From Pseudomonadota bacterium (GTDB lineage Bacteria; Desulfobacterota; Desulfovibrionia; Desulfovibrionales; Desulfovibrionaceae): a DNA stretch of 34,244 bases. Made by a program: the position numbers and the translations under genes. The stretch spans positions 1-34,244 of the forward strand of contig JAEYOJ010000028.1 in the NCBI GenBank assembly GCA_023411815.1, given 5' to 3'. Below are positions 11,058-20,563 of this stretch, one piece after another. Each line of letters opens with the position of its first letter. The stretch's first letter is position 1. Below the pieces are notes generated by a model. The model searched no databases, was not told the DNA's origin, and saw only the letters and a program-made list of their open reading frames with translations.

Positions 11058-11090
11058 GGCAACCTGCGCCTTAAGCGGGCTTTTACAGTG

Positions 11091-11196
11091 TTTTGCAAAT
11101 CAGCCGAGAGAGGGCGCCGCCCTCTCTCGGACTCTCGCCCGCCAGGGAGCGGCGCTCCCTGGACCCCCATTGTTTTCGTTTCATTTGCAATGTGCT
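11091..11196 (-). repeat. Dispersed double-hairpin repeat, copy 4 (full length)
   Basis: On the plus strand: TTTTGCAAAT (11091-11100), a 12-bp perfect stem CCGAGAGAGGGC / GCCCTCTCTCGG (11104-11130), a 9-bp perfect stem CCAGGGAGC / GCTCCCTGG (11142-11162), then ATTTGCAATGTGCT (11183-11196). The ends are inverted repeats sharing TTGCAAAT. It is the reverse complement of copy 9 (29490-29597), with matching spacers, and starts 33 bases after the lipoprotein stop. Confidence 0.88.
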
Positions 11197-11215
11197 GAGG
11201 ATTGTCATGAATTGC

Positions 11216-11252
11216 AAAGGCCCCTTGCCTGAATCGGCGAGGGGCCTTTTTC
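11216..11252. terminator. Bidirectional rho-independent terminator
   Basis: AAAGGCCCCT (11216-11225) pairs with AGGGGCCTTT (11240-11249) and is followed by TTT; the A-run on the left gives a T-run in the other direction. It lies between the convergent lipoprotein gene and the histidine kinase gene. Confidence 0.85.
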
Positions 11253-11278
11253 GCATGGGCTCTGAAATACAGCTCAAC

Positions 11279-13306
<2,028 letters not shown>

Positions 13307-13657
13307 TGTGCCGCCTGACTGCCTTGGATGAAGGTAAGATGGAGACGCCTCCCGTACGCAAGTAACTGATGGACGGCGGAGGCATTGCTCGCGCATCGGC
13401 AGATGCTATCGCGCCCCTTTACTTAGGAAGCCCAATCTGCCCTGGCAAGTGGAATTCCAGACCGATCCGGTTTTGTTTGCATATGCAGGCGGAATGCAAG
13501 GAAAACAACCGGCGGATCAAGCAGAGGAATGCACCGGCGGAACTGAAGCCGTGGCTCCCGGCAAGGCTGAGTACCTTCCGCATGCCGGATCGTAGCAATG
13601 ATCTAGTGGATTCCAGGCGGCGTTGCAGCGCAGGACCGCCCTGGCGGGGGCGATGAT
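13307..13657. other. Intergenic, 351 bases: no gene recognised
   Basis: The space between the histidine kinase start and the ABC transporter stop. It should hold the kinase promoter and the exporter's 3' end. I see a perfect 10-bp palindrome TGCATATGCA at 13478-13487, but no convincing promoter, terminator with T-run, RNA gene or repeat copy. A 95-codon plus-strand ORF here lacks a ribosome site and any family feature. Confidence 0.5.
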
Positions 13658-15502
13658 CTATCCGGCCTCGGCCGCCGGCGGGAACCAGCCCAGATCCGCC
13701 ACGCGCCGTTCAGGGGCCTTGCGCTCCCCGTGGCGGCGGTCGAAGCCCGAGCGACGGTCCGAGGGCAGCAGGCCTCCCACCTGCCGCTCCACGAGATAGG
13801 CGTAATAGCCGCACTGGGCCAACAACTCGTCGTGGGTGCCGAATTCCTCCATGCGCCCGCCGCGCACGACGCAGATGAGGTCCGCGCCCACCACGGTGGA
13901 CAGGCGGTGGGCTATGACGAAGGTCGTGCGGCCGCGGATGAGCCGCTCCACGGCCTCCTGGATGCGCGCCTCGGTCTCGGCGTCCAGGGCCGAGGTCGCC
14001 TCGTCCAGGATGAGGATGGGCGGCTGCTTGAGCAGAGCCCTGGCGATGGCGATGCGCTGGCGCTCGCCGCCGGACAGTCGGCTGCCGCGCTCGCCCAAGG
14101 GCGTGTCGTAGCCCTGCTCCAGGGCCGCGATGAACTCGTGGGCATTGGCCATGCGCGCGGCCTCCTCGATCTCCTCCCGGCTGGCCGAAGGCCGTCCGTA
14201 GGCGATATTGTCGCGTACGCTCTCGTTGAACAGCAGGGCCTCCTGGAGCACCACGCCGATCTGGCGGCGCAGGGTCTTCTGCTTCAGGCGGCGCACATCC
14301 AGGCCGTCCACGAGCACGGCTCCCTGCTGCGGATCGTGGAAACGCTGCAGCAGGGCCATGAGCGTGGTCTTGCCGGCGCCGCTCGGACCCACCAGGGCCA
14401 CGGTCCGGCCTGGCAGAACACGTATGTTCACGTCCTGCAGCACAGGCATGTGCCCGGACCCATAGCCGAAGGTCACGTGGCGGAACTCCACCAGACCGCT
14501 CAAGGCCGGCGCGTCCACCGCGTCGGGAGCGTCGCCCAGGGCGTCCTCGCGGTCCAGGATCTCGAAAATCTGGGCGAGCGAGACGCCAGCAGTCTTGATG
14601 GTGCGGTAGATGCCCGTGAGCCCCTGCACCGGTCCGAACAGCCCGCCGACATAGCCCAGAAAGGCCACCACCGTACCCAGGGTGATGTCGCCCTGGTACA
14701 CGAGCACGCCGCCCAGTCCCACGGCCGTTATGCGCGCCGCCGCCACCACCACTCCCTGCAGCGCGCCCACGGAGGTGTCGAAGCCCACGCCGCGCGTGAC
14801 CACGCGGTTGGCCTCGCGCACCCCGCGCAAGAAGCGGCGCTTCTCGTAGTCCTCCTTGGCGAAGCTGCGCACGGTCATGATGCCCGAGAGCACCTCGTTG
14901 AAGCGGGAGTAGATGCCGGCCCAGCTGTCCAGGAGGATCTTCTCGCGCCGGGTCTGGTTCGGGGCGGCCAGGGCCGCGATGATGGCCGGCAGGGGCGCGA
15001 AGGACAGGACCACCACGGTCAGCAGCCCGTCCAGGCGCAGCATGGCCGTGAGCGCCAGGGCCAGGTAGAACAGCGAGGGCAGCACGCTGAAGGATATCTC
15101 GCTCACCGCGCCGATGAAGCCCTGGATGGAGCGGTCCAGGCGGGTCATGATGGCGCCCACGCCTTCCTTGCGCTGGTAGTCCTGGGGCAGACGGTGCAGG
15201 CGGCTCACGGTTTCGTCCAGGAGCCGGTAGTGGATGCGCAGGCGCGTGCGCCAGGTCAGCCAGTTGGACAGGGCCTGCACGACCTCGCGGCCCAGGGCCA
15301 GCCCGGCCAGCAGGGCCACGCCGACGAAGAGCCCCTCGGAGGCTTGGGGTCCGGTGAGGCTGTCGAAAATGTACTTCATGACCAGGGGGTCCATGGCGCC
15401 CGCGCCCGCCACGAGCAGGGTCAGCACGAGGATCACGGCGGCCGAGGCGGCGTGCGGCCTGGCGAATTGCATGGCCCGGGCCAGCAGGGACCAGCTGTTC
15501 AT
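13658..15502 (-). CDS. MsbA-like ABC exporter, fused permease and ATPase
   Basis: A 614-residue half-transporter. Residues 1-320 form an ABC type-1 exporter membrane domain with about six helices. Residues 335-575 form the ATPase: Walker A GPSGAGKT (372-379), Q-loop VVLQE, signature LSGGE (476-480), Walker B LILDE (497-501), D-loop SALD and H-loop His532. The fold fits lipid, peptide or drug export as a homodimer. The C-terminal tail has DRRSGFDRRHGERKAPERR, an Arg-rich pattern also seen as linkers in other deltaproteobacterial proteins. AAGGAG lies 6 bases before the ATG. It lies downstream of the small Cys-rich gene on the same strand, but 179 bases with a repeat copy separate them. The substrate cannot be read from the sequence. 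Confidence 0.9.
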   Translation of the reverse strand: MNSWSLLARAMQFARPHAASAAVILVLTLLVAGAGAMDPLVMKYIFDSLTGPQASEGLFVGVALLAGLALGREVVQALSNWLTWRTRLRIHYRLLDETVSRLHRLPQDYQRKEGVGAIMTRLDRSIQGFIGAVSEISFSVLPSLFYLALALTAMLRLDGLLTVVVLSFAPLPAIIAALAAPNQTRREKILLDSWAGIYSRFNEVLSGIMTVRSFAKEDYEKRRFLRGVREANRVVTRGVGFDTSVGALQGVVVAAARITAVGLGGVLVYQGDITLGTVVAFLGYVGGLFGPVQGLTGIYRTIKTAGVSLAQIFEILDREDALGDAPDAVDAPALSGLVEFRHVTFGYGSGHMPVLQDVNIRVLPGRTVALVGPSGAGKTTLMALLQRFHDPQQGAVLVDGLDVRRLKQKTLRRQIGVVLQEALLFNESVRDNIAYGRPSASREEIEEAARMANAHEFIAALEQGYDTPLGERGSRLSGGERQRIAIARALLKQPPILILDEATSALDAETEARIQEAVERLIRGRTTFVIAHRLSTVVGADLICVVRGGRMEEFGTHDELLAQCGYYAYLVERQVGGLLPSDRRSGFDRRHGERKAPERRVADLGWFPPAAEAG

Positions 15503-15602
15503 GGGCGCTCCTTTCCCCGGACAAGGGGCAAGGCCATGCTACATCAGGCGGTTTTTTTGGTCCAAGGGAAGGCGATAACGGATGGCTAATCGGGGCAGCG
15601 GT

Positions 15603-15640
15603 CCCGAACCCCGCTCGGGGGAGCCGGGCTCCCCCGGACT
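15603..15640 (-). repeat. Dispersed hairpin repeat, copy 5 (single-hairpin form)
   Basis: A 9-bp perfect stem CGGGGGAGC (15616-15624) with GCTCCCCCG (15628-15636), loop CGG, flanked on the right by GACTCC. Read on the minus strand it gives AGTCCGGGGGAGC, as in the other copies. It starts 41 bases after the stop of the Cys-rich gene on the minus strand. Confidence 0.65.
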
Positions 15641-15681
15641 CCTGCATGGCGGCGGCCGCGCCTCGGGGTGCCCTCTCCGCT

Positions 15682-15948
15682 CTATTCGCGACCCAGCAGG
15701 AACAGGCGTTCCCAGTCCAAGGGCGCGAGGCTTCGGCGGTTGCGCTCCTGGAGCCCCGCCCAGGCCTGGGCAGGGATGACCCGCGCCGGGATACTGTTCA
15801 CGAACTGCCGGCCGTCGCCTCCGCAACAGGCGCAGGACCAGCCGCACACGTCGCAGGTGCAGCCCCCGGTCTTGACTAGTTCCTTGAGGATGCCGGCCTT
15901 GTCGCAGCAGGCGTCGCACAGCAGAAGGGTGGCGTGTTCGCCGGTCAT
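15682..15948 (-). CDS. Small cysteine-rich protein, possible metal binder
   Basis: An 88-residue protein that I do not recognise by name. Its first half contains CDACC, then CTCDVCGWSCACCGG, nine cysteines in about 35 residues, arranged in pairs that suit Zn or Fe-S binding. The second half is plain: PARVIPAQAWAGLQERNRRSLAPL-WERLFLLG. There is no signal peptide, so it is probably cytoplasmic. The ATG at 15948 has AAGGA 7 bases upstream; the ORF extends further up to 16062 but without a ribosome site or composition to support it. degP is divergent, starting 212 bases away. Function unknown; a redox, zinc-ribbon or metal-storage role is possible. Confidence 0.72.
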   Translation of the reverse strand: MTGEHATLLLCDACCDKAGILKELVKTGGCTCDVCGWSCACCGGDGRQFVNSIPARVIPAQAWAGLQERNRRSLAPLDWERLFLLGRE

Positions 15949-16160
15949 GATCCATCCTTGTCCAGGGTCGCGTGGTACAGGGCCACATGGCCGCTTCAGC
16001 GGCTTTTGGCAAGGGGCCAGGACGGCTCCCGTGTCCATTTGCGGGAGAGTTAATGCTTGCATTTCCCGGCATATAGTTACAGAAACTTAATGGGGAGGAT
16101 ATTGTCAGGAAAGCCAGGATGCTTAAGATTTCTCCCGACATGCGTTGCAAAGGAGTACAT

Positions 16161-17585
16161 ATGAGCCCACGCGTGCATAGGTTTTCCCCCCTTGCCCCGA
16201 TCCTGACCCTGGCGCTTGTGTTCCTCGCCGCCGCGAGCGTGCAGGCCGCAGCTCTCCCCGACTTCGCCGACCTGGCCGAGAAGGCCGCGCCGTCGGTGGT
16301 GAACATCAGCTCCAAGGTGGCGATGCCAGAGGGCGGGCCGGCCATGCGTCGCGGACCGCAAGGCCGCAACCCGCTGGAGGAGTTCTTCCGCGACTTCTTC
16401 GGCGAAGGCATGCCCATGCCCAGGCCGCAGGCCTCCCTTGGATCGGGCTTCGTCATTTCCTCAGACGGCTTCATCGTCACCAACAACCATGTGGTGCAGG
16501 ACGCCTCCTCCATCGAGGTGCTGCTGGATGACGGCAAGGAGACCTATCCGGCCAAGGTCATCGGCACCGATCCGGAAACCGACCTTGCCCTGATCAAGAT
16601 CGAACCCAAGAAGCGGCTCGTGGCGCTTGAATTCGGCGATTCCGAGCGTGCCAGGGTGGGCGAGTGGGTGCTGGCAGTGGGCAACCCCTTCGGACTGGAC
16701 CACAGCGTCACGGCAGGCATCATCAGCGCCAAGGGCAGGGTCATCGGCGCCGGGCCCTACGACAATTTCATCCAGACCGACGCCTCCATCAATCCCGGTA
16801 ACTCCGGCGGTCCGCTCATCGACATGAACGGCAAGATCATCGGCATCAACACCGCCATCGTTGCCACGGGCCAGGGCATCGGCTTCGCCGTGCCGAGCGC
16901 CATCGCCAAGAACGTGATCCAGCAGCTGCGCGAGCACGGCGAAGTGCGGCGCGGTCTGCTGGGCGTGGCCATACAGGACGTGGACGCCAACACGGCCAAG
17001 GCCCTGGGCCTTAAGGAGGTCCAAGGCGCGCTGGTGGCCTCGGTCAACCCCGGAAGCCCGGCCGCCGAGGCGGGCATTCGCCAGGGCGACGTCATCACCA
17101 GCGTCAACGGCCAGCCCGTTGAGGACTCCCGCACGCTGACCATGCGCATCGGCTCCCTGCCCCCGGGCGAACGCGTGAAGCTCACGATCTGGCGCGCCGG
17201 CAAGCAACAGGATGTCACGGTCAAACTGGCCAAGCGTTCGGCCGAGGCCCTGGGCCAGATGCAGCCCGGCCGTCCGGGGCCGCAGCAGCCCGGCGGCGAG
17301 CTGCTGGGCATGTCCGTGCGCAAGCCCACGGATCAGGAAGCCAGCGCCCTGGGCGTGGAACCCGGCCGCGGCGTGCTCGTGCAGAGCGTGGCTCCGGGTT
17401 CACCCGCCGAAGAGAACGGCGTGACCCCCGGCGACGTCATCCTGGAGATCAACCAGCAGCCCGTGAACAGCCCGGCCGAGGCCCAGCGCATCATCAGCGG
17501 GGACGCCAAGCGCAAGGGCGTGGCCCTGCTGCTCCTCTCGCGGCGCGGTCAGAACCTGTTCGTGACCATTCCCATAAGCCAGTAA
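16161..17585 (+). CDS. degP: Periplasmic serine protease, DegP/HtrA (Do) family
   Basis: A 474-residue protease/chaperone for misfolded envelope proteins. A signal peptide (1 to about 30, cut after VQA or QAA) precedes a trypsin-like domain with catalytic triad His110 (TNNHVV), Asp141 (ETDLALIK) and Ser215 (NPGNSGGPLI). Two PDZ domains follow (about 255-350 and 380-470). There is a methionine/proline- and arginine-rich insertion before the protease core (about 55-90), typical of Do-like proteins. I chose the ATG at 16161 because AAAGGAG lies 6 bases upstream; an earlier in-frame ATG at 16119 would place 14 hydrophilic residues ahead of the signal peptide. A hairpin terminator follows the stop. 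It is divergent from the Cys-rich gene and forms a single-gene unit. DegQ or MucD would be equally fair names. Confidence 0.93.
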   Translation: MSPRVHRFSPLAPILTLALVFLAAASVQAAALPDFADLAEKAAPSVVNISSKVAMPEGGPAMRRGPQGRNPLEEFFRDFFGEGMPMPRPQASLGSGFVISSDGFIVTNNHVVQDASSIEVLLDDGKETYPAKVIGTDPETDLALIKIEPKKRLVALEFGDSERARVGEWVLAVGNPFGLDHSVTAGIISAKGRVIGAGPYDNFIQTDASINPGNSGGPLIDMNGKIIGINTAIVATGQGIGFAVPSAIAKNVIQQLREHGEVRRGLLGVAIQDVDANTAKALGLKEVQGALVASVNPGSPAAEAGIRQGDVITSVNGQPVEDSRTLTMRIGSLPPGERVKLTIWRAGKQQDVTVKLAKRSAEALGQMQPGRPGPQQPGGELLGMSVRKPTDQEASALGVEPGRGVLVQSVAPGSPAEENGVTPGDVILEINQQPVNSPAEAQRIISGDAKRKGVALLLLSRRGQNLFVTIPISQ

Positions 17586-17633
17586 GGCCTACAGGCCCGC
17601 AATAGTACCCCTCGCCTCCTTCACACGACAAGC

Positions 17634-17666
17634 GCAAGGCCCCGGGAACCGGGGCCTTGCCGCTTT
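17634..17666 (+). terminator. Terminator after degP
   Basis: A perfect 12-bp stem, GCAAGGCCCCGG (17634-17645) with CCGGGGCCTTGC (17649-17660), loop GAA, followed by CGCTTTGG. The stem is strong and correctly placed 48 bases after the degP stop, but the T-run is short. Confidence 0.7.
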
Positions 17667-17760
17667 GGACGATGATTGCCCGATATCAGGAAGGGGCAGC
17701 GCCCTGGCCCACGGAGATGCGTTCGTCACGGCTTTGGGTCGCTGGTAGGTTAAAAAAATC

Positions 17761-17824
17761 GCGGGTCCAGGGGGCCGTCGCCCCCTGGCGGGAGAGGGTC
17801 TGGGAGAGGGCGGGCCCTCTCCCG
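17761..17824 (+). repeat. Dispersed double-hairpin repeat, copy 6
   Basis: Hairpin A: CCAGGGGGC (17767-17775) with GCCCCCTGG (17780-17788). Hairpin B: GGGAGAGGGC (17802-17811) with GCCCTCTCCC (17814-17823). The spacer GCGGGAGAGGGTCT is shared with other copies. A run of seven A precedes it instead of the TTGCAAAT end. It ends 19 bases beyond the ydfG stop, so it is read reversed in that transcript. Confidence 0.85.
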
Positions 17825-17842
17825 GTATTCAGGCACCGTGCT

Positions 17843-18595
17843 TCAGCCCCTGGCCACGGGCAACGCGCCGAAGGACTGGCAGGTGGGCATGATCTCGAGG
17901 CGGTTGATGTTCATGTGCGCGGGAAGCGTGCAGACCCACCAGATGCACTCGGCGATGTCCTCGGGCGTGAGCGGCTGGCAGTCGTCGTAGACCTTGCCGG
18001 CCTTGGCGGAGTCGCCCTTGAAGCGCACCAGCGAGAACTCGCTCTCGGCCATGCCGGGCTCGATGTTGGTCACGCGCACGCCCTTGCCGTGCAGGTCCGC
18101 GCGCAGGTTGCGGGAGAACTGCTTGACGAAGGCCTTGGTGGCTCCGTACACATTGCCTCCGGGATAGGGATAATCTCCGGCGATGGAGCCAAGGTTGACC
18201 ACATGCCCGCGGCCTCGCGCCACCATGCCCGGCAGGATCAGCCTGGTCATGTGCAGCAGGCCCTTGATGTTCGTGTCCACCATGGTTTCCCAATCCTCCA
18301 GGCTGCACTCCCAGGCGGGCTCCAGGCCCAGGGCCAGACCGGCATTGTTCACGAGCACGTCGATGTCCCCGAAGCCTTGAGGCAGCGCGTTCAGCTCACG
18401 CTCGCAGGCCGCCTTGTCGCGCACGTCGAACACGGTCAGATGGACGGCCACGCCGGACAACTCGGCGCGCAGGGCTTCCAGGCGTTCGCGCCTCCGCCCC
18501 GTGAGCACGAGCCGCCAGCCGCCGGCGGCGAACTTCCGGGCGCAGGCAGCGCCGAAGCCCGCCGTGGCGCCAGTGATGCAGATGGTCTTTGTCAT
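17843..18595 (-). CDS. ydfG: YdfG-type short-chain dehydrogenase (NADP-dependent 3-hydroxy acid dehydrogenase)
   Basis: A 250-residue SDR very close in pattern to E. coli YdfG, which oxidises L-serine, L-allo-threonine and 3-hydroxy acids and reduces malonic semialdehyde. Visible: Rossmann glycine motif TGATAGFG (residues 8-15), TGRRRERLEAL (the Arg pair favours NADP), NNAGLALG, and the catalytic Ser-Tyr-Lys in GSIAGDYPYPGGNVYGATKAF. YdfG-specific segments include ETMVDTN-KGL, GGNVYGATKAFV and LTPEDIAE-IWWV-TLPAH-NIN. I start it at the ATG at 18595, with GGAG 7 bases upstream; the ORF extends 42 codons further without support. It is cytoplasmic and stands alone, divergent from an EF-hand gene. 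Confidence 0.92.
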   Translation of the reverse strand: MTKTICITGATAGFGAACARKFAAGGWRLVLTGRRRERLEALRAELSGVAVHLTVFDVRDKAACERELNALPQGFGDIDVLVNNAGLALGLEPAWECSLEDWETMVDTNIKGLLHMTRLILPGMVARGRGHVVNLGSIAGDYPYPGGNVYGATKAFVKQFSRNLRADLHGKGVRVTNIEPGMAESEFSLVRFKGDSAKAGKVYDDCQPLTPEDIAECIWWVCTLPAHMNINRLEIMPTCQSFGALPVARG

Positions 18596-18961
18596 TTCTC
18601 GCTCCATGGCTGGTTGCAGAGCCTCGCTGGCCGGAGCCCGCGAGGCTTGGATTGCCCATCGCACGGGAGAGGATTCTCTCCGGGCCTTCAAGGATCCCGT
18701 CCAGGCCGGGTCGCCTTGCATGACGGAAGAGAGATCCTAGCATTTTCGAGCGGGAAGCGGAACAATCAGGATGCCTTGCGGGCGATCCGAGTTCGGCGCC
18801 GGCCATCCGGCCGCCTGTGTCGGCGCGGCTCTGGAGAGGGCTGCCTGGCGGGCTGGATTTTGCAGCGTGGACAGCGGCCGCATGGCGGCTGCCGCGTCCG
18901 ATGGAAAGGACGCGGCAGCGGACAGGAACCGAAAGACAGTTTTTCAGAGAGGTTGAGCGAC
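18596..18961. other. Divergent intergenic region between ydfG and an EF-hand gene
   Basis: 366 bases with no convincing gene. The main content is the 12-bp perfect hairpin described at 18888-18919. No clear sigma-70 promoter pair was found. Longer ORFs crossing here lack ribosome sites and read as shadows; one on the plus strand merges in frame with the real EF-hand gene downstream. Confidence 0.45.
18888..18919 (+). promoter_or_regulatory. Strong leader hairpin before the 80-aa EF-hand gene
   Basis: GCTGCCGCGTCC (18888-18899) pairs perfectly with GGACGCGGCAGC (18908-18919) around the loop GATGGAAA. A short T-run (TTTTT) follows 21 bases later and the GTG start comes at 18962. It may be a leader structure or an end of an upstream transcript. 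Confidence 0.5.
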
Positions 18962-19204
18962 GTGCAGCGACTCGTTACGATAATCGCCCTGACGGCGGCC
19001 CTGGCCGCCTGGTCCGTTTCCCCCTGCCTGGCCCAGGCCAAACGCTCCTTCGAAACCATGGATACGGACCACGACGGATGGATTTCCTTCGAGGAGGTCT
19101 TCTCCATCTACCCCGGCGTGGACGAGGACTACTTCGAGAAATTCGACAAGAACAGGGATGGGGTGCTGGACGCGGAAGAGTGGAAGCGCTTCGTTCCCCG
19201 CTAG
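18962..19204 (+). CDS. Small periplasmic EF-hand (calcium-binding) protein
   Basis: An 80-residue protein with a signal peptide (1-25, ending PCLAQA) and two textbook EF-hand loops. Loop 1 runs 34-45 (DTDHDGWISFEE), loop 2 runs 62-73 (DKNRDGVLDAEE); all of positions 1, 3, 5, 9 and 12 are suitable Ca ligands. The two hands form a single pair that could fold alone. The GTG at 18962 is preceded by AGAGAGG with a 9-base gap. It is the first of three secreted EF-hand proteins in the window. A repeat copy begins 6 bases after the stop. The role, perhaps Ca buffering or signalling in the periplasm, is inferred only from the fold. Confidence 0.82.
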   Translation: MQRLVTIIALTAALAAWSVSPCLAQAKRSFETMDTDHDGWISFEEVFSIYPGVDEDYFEKFDKNRDGVLDAEEWKRFVPR

Positions 19205-19210
19205 GGCAGA

Positions 19211-19297
19211 TTGCATTTGAAAATGGCGGGTCCAGGGAATCATCCCCCTGGTGGGAAGGTCTGGGAGGGCAAAGCCCTTCCAGCTCTTGTGCAAAAC
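19211..19297 (+). repeat. Dispersed double-hairpin repeat, copy 7
   Basis: TTGCATTTGA (19211-19220) and TTGTGCAAAA (19288-19297) are the inverted ends. Between them lie a decayed hairpin A (CCAGGG / CCCTGG with an altered centre) and hairpin B, AGGGC / GCCCT inside CTGG / CCAG. It starts 6 bases after the EF-hand stop and, unusually for the set, is read in forward order in that transcript. Confidence 0.75.
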
Positions 19298-19353
19298 TCT
19301 CCAGGCTGATCATGACGAGCGCGCCGGACCGTCGGCGCGCTCGTGAAGTGCGC

Positions 19354-19686
19354 TCAGATGATCAGGGACAGGCAGCTGCAGACGGCCGGATCGACCTTGA
19401 TGGGCCGGTTCTCCAGCAACTTGGCGAGCAGAGTCGTCATCCACGGCCGCGAGGTCTTGATCTCGCTCAACAGGATATGGCCCGTTCCGTCACGCACGGT
19501 CATCTCGAACTTGCCTATCTCCAGGTCGATGGGCTCGGATTCGCCCTCCAGCAGGACGCTGGCCTTCAGTGATCTGGTCTTCGGATCGAACTCAAGTTTC
19601 AACACCTTGCCGTAACCTCGCGCGAGTGTCAGGTTGAGCGCCTTGCAGAGCATGATCTGCAGCGCCTTGTGCGGTATCAATCCCAT
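19354..19686 (-). CDS. Conserved-looking hypothetical protein, coupled to the HAD gene
   Basis: A 110-residue protein that I do not recognise. It has an N-terminal LIPHKALQIMLCKALNLTLARGYGKV helix-like part, a beta-rich middle (KLEFDPKTRSLKASVLLEGE, PIDLEIGKFEMTVRDG, GHILLSEIKTSRPWMTTLL) and a short C-terminal tail. No signal peptide is seen. The middle recalls small DUF-type beta sheets that bind lipids or ligands, but nothing decisive. Its ATG lies inside the last codons of the HAD phosphatase gene (10-base overlap), so translation is probably coupled. The nearest ribosome site is a weak AAGG about 7 bases upstream within that gene. Confidence 0.65.
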   Translation of the reverse strand: MGLIPHKALQIMLCKALNLTLARGYGKVLKLEFDPKTRSLKASVLLEGESEPIDLEIGKFEMTVRDGTGHILLSEIKTSRPWMTTLLAKLLENRPIKVDPAVCSCLSLII

Positions 19687-20423
19687 TGCAAGCCTTGCCT
19701 TTGTGCCTTGAGCGCGCTCACGGCCTCATCGGCCGCTCGGGCCTGTGGCAGCAGACCCTGCTCCTCGAGCTGGGCCATGAGCCCGGCGCAGTCCTGGGCC
19801 AGGAAGTCCGGTCCTCCGGCGCGCAGTTCGTCCGGCAGGGTCCTTCCGCTGGCCACGGCCGCCGTGGCCGTGCCCGCGCGCCGGCCCGTGAGCACGTCCA
19901 TGGGGTGGTCGCCGATCATGAGCGCGGCCTCGGGCGGCACGGCCAACCGCTCCAGGGCGGCCAGCAGGTGTTCCGGATCGGGTTTGACCCTGGCCACGCT
20001 CTCGCGCGGCAGCAGACAGTCCACATGCAGGGCGATGTCCGGAAACACGGCCGTCACGGCGGGCGTGCAGTTGCGGGTGATGACCGCTGTGCGCGCGCCG
20101 CGGCCGCGCAGGCCGGCGAGCATGGCGCGCGTGGCCGGGAAGAGGGAGCCCCGGGAGGCGGCCTTGATCTCCATGTCCATGATGAGGAAGCGGCAGCGGG
20201 TGTGAAACTCCAGGGAGGTTTCCCGGCCGTGGCGGAAAAGGACCGTGGCGGCCAGTTGTTCGACCCATTCCAGGGCGGGCAGGCCGTCGGGCGCGACGGA
20301 CTCCTCCAGGAAGACCTCGGCCAGGGCCGCCAGCCTCCGCTTCATGAGCGCGAAGTCGATGGTCAGGGCGGCCAGGGTGCCGTCGAAGTCGAAGACCAAG
20401 GCCTGAAACGGTGTGCTGCGCAT
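19677..20423 (-). CDS. HAD-family phosphatase (phosphoglycolate phosphatase-like)
   Basis: A 248-residue cytoplasmic hydrolase. HAD motif I is VFDFDGTLA (nucleophile Asp12, Asp14), motif II is the Thr of AVITRN, motif III is the Lys in VKPDPEHLL, and motif IV is MIGDHPMDVLTGRRAG. The helical cap lies between about 20 and 95, as in PGP/Gph-like subfamily I. The substrate could be phosphoglycolate, a sugar phosphate or a nucleotide; the sequence does not settle it. I took the ATG at 20423; an in-frame TTG lies 9 bases upstream, and neither has a clear ribosome site. It overlaps the 110-residue gene by 10 bases and is divergent from the flavoprotein gene. Confidence 0.82.
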   Translation of the reverse strand: MRSTPFQALVFDFDGTLAALTIDFALMKRRLAALAEVFLEESVAPDGLPALEWVEQLAATVLFRHGRETSLEFHTRCRFLIMDMEIKAASRGSLFPATRAMLAGLRGRGARTAVITRNCTPAVTAVFPDIALHVDCLLPRESVARVKPDPEHLLAALERLAVPPEAALMIGDHPMDVLTGRRAGTATAAVASGRTLPDELRAGGPDFLAQDCAGLMAQLEEQGLLPQARAADEAVSALKAQRQGLQWD

Positions 20424-20563
20424 CGGACTCAATTGGTCATTCGGCCTCGCGGAGTCAAGGGCCTTCGGCCGCCAAGGCTGGCTTCATGCCGCAAGGTGCG
20501 CTACACGGGTAAGGTCGGACTTGTGTGAACCAGCGACTGCGCCTTCGGGCCGCCCGGGCGAAC

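Noticed and set aside
13369..13656. 95-codon plus-strand ORF between the kinase and the ABC exporter
   Set aside because: No ribosome site, no domain, unusual composition; treated as intergenic.
17657..18961. N-terminal extension of the EF-hand ORF to 515 codons
   Set aside because: It runs antisense through ydfG; the real start is the GTG at 18962 with AGAGAGG upstream and a signal peptide directly after.
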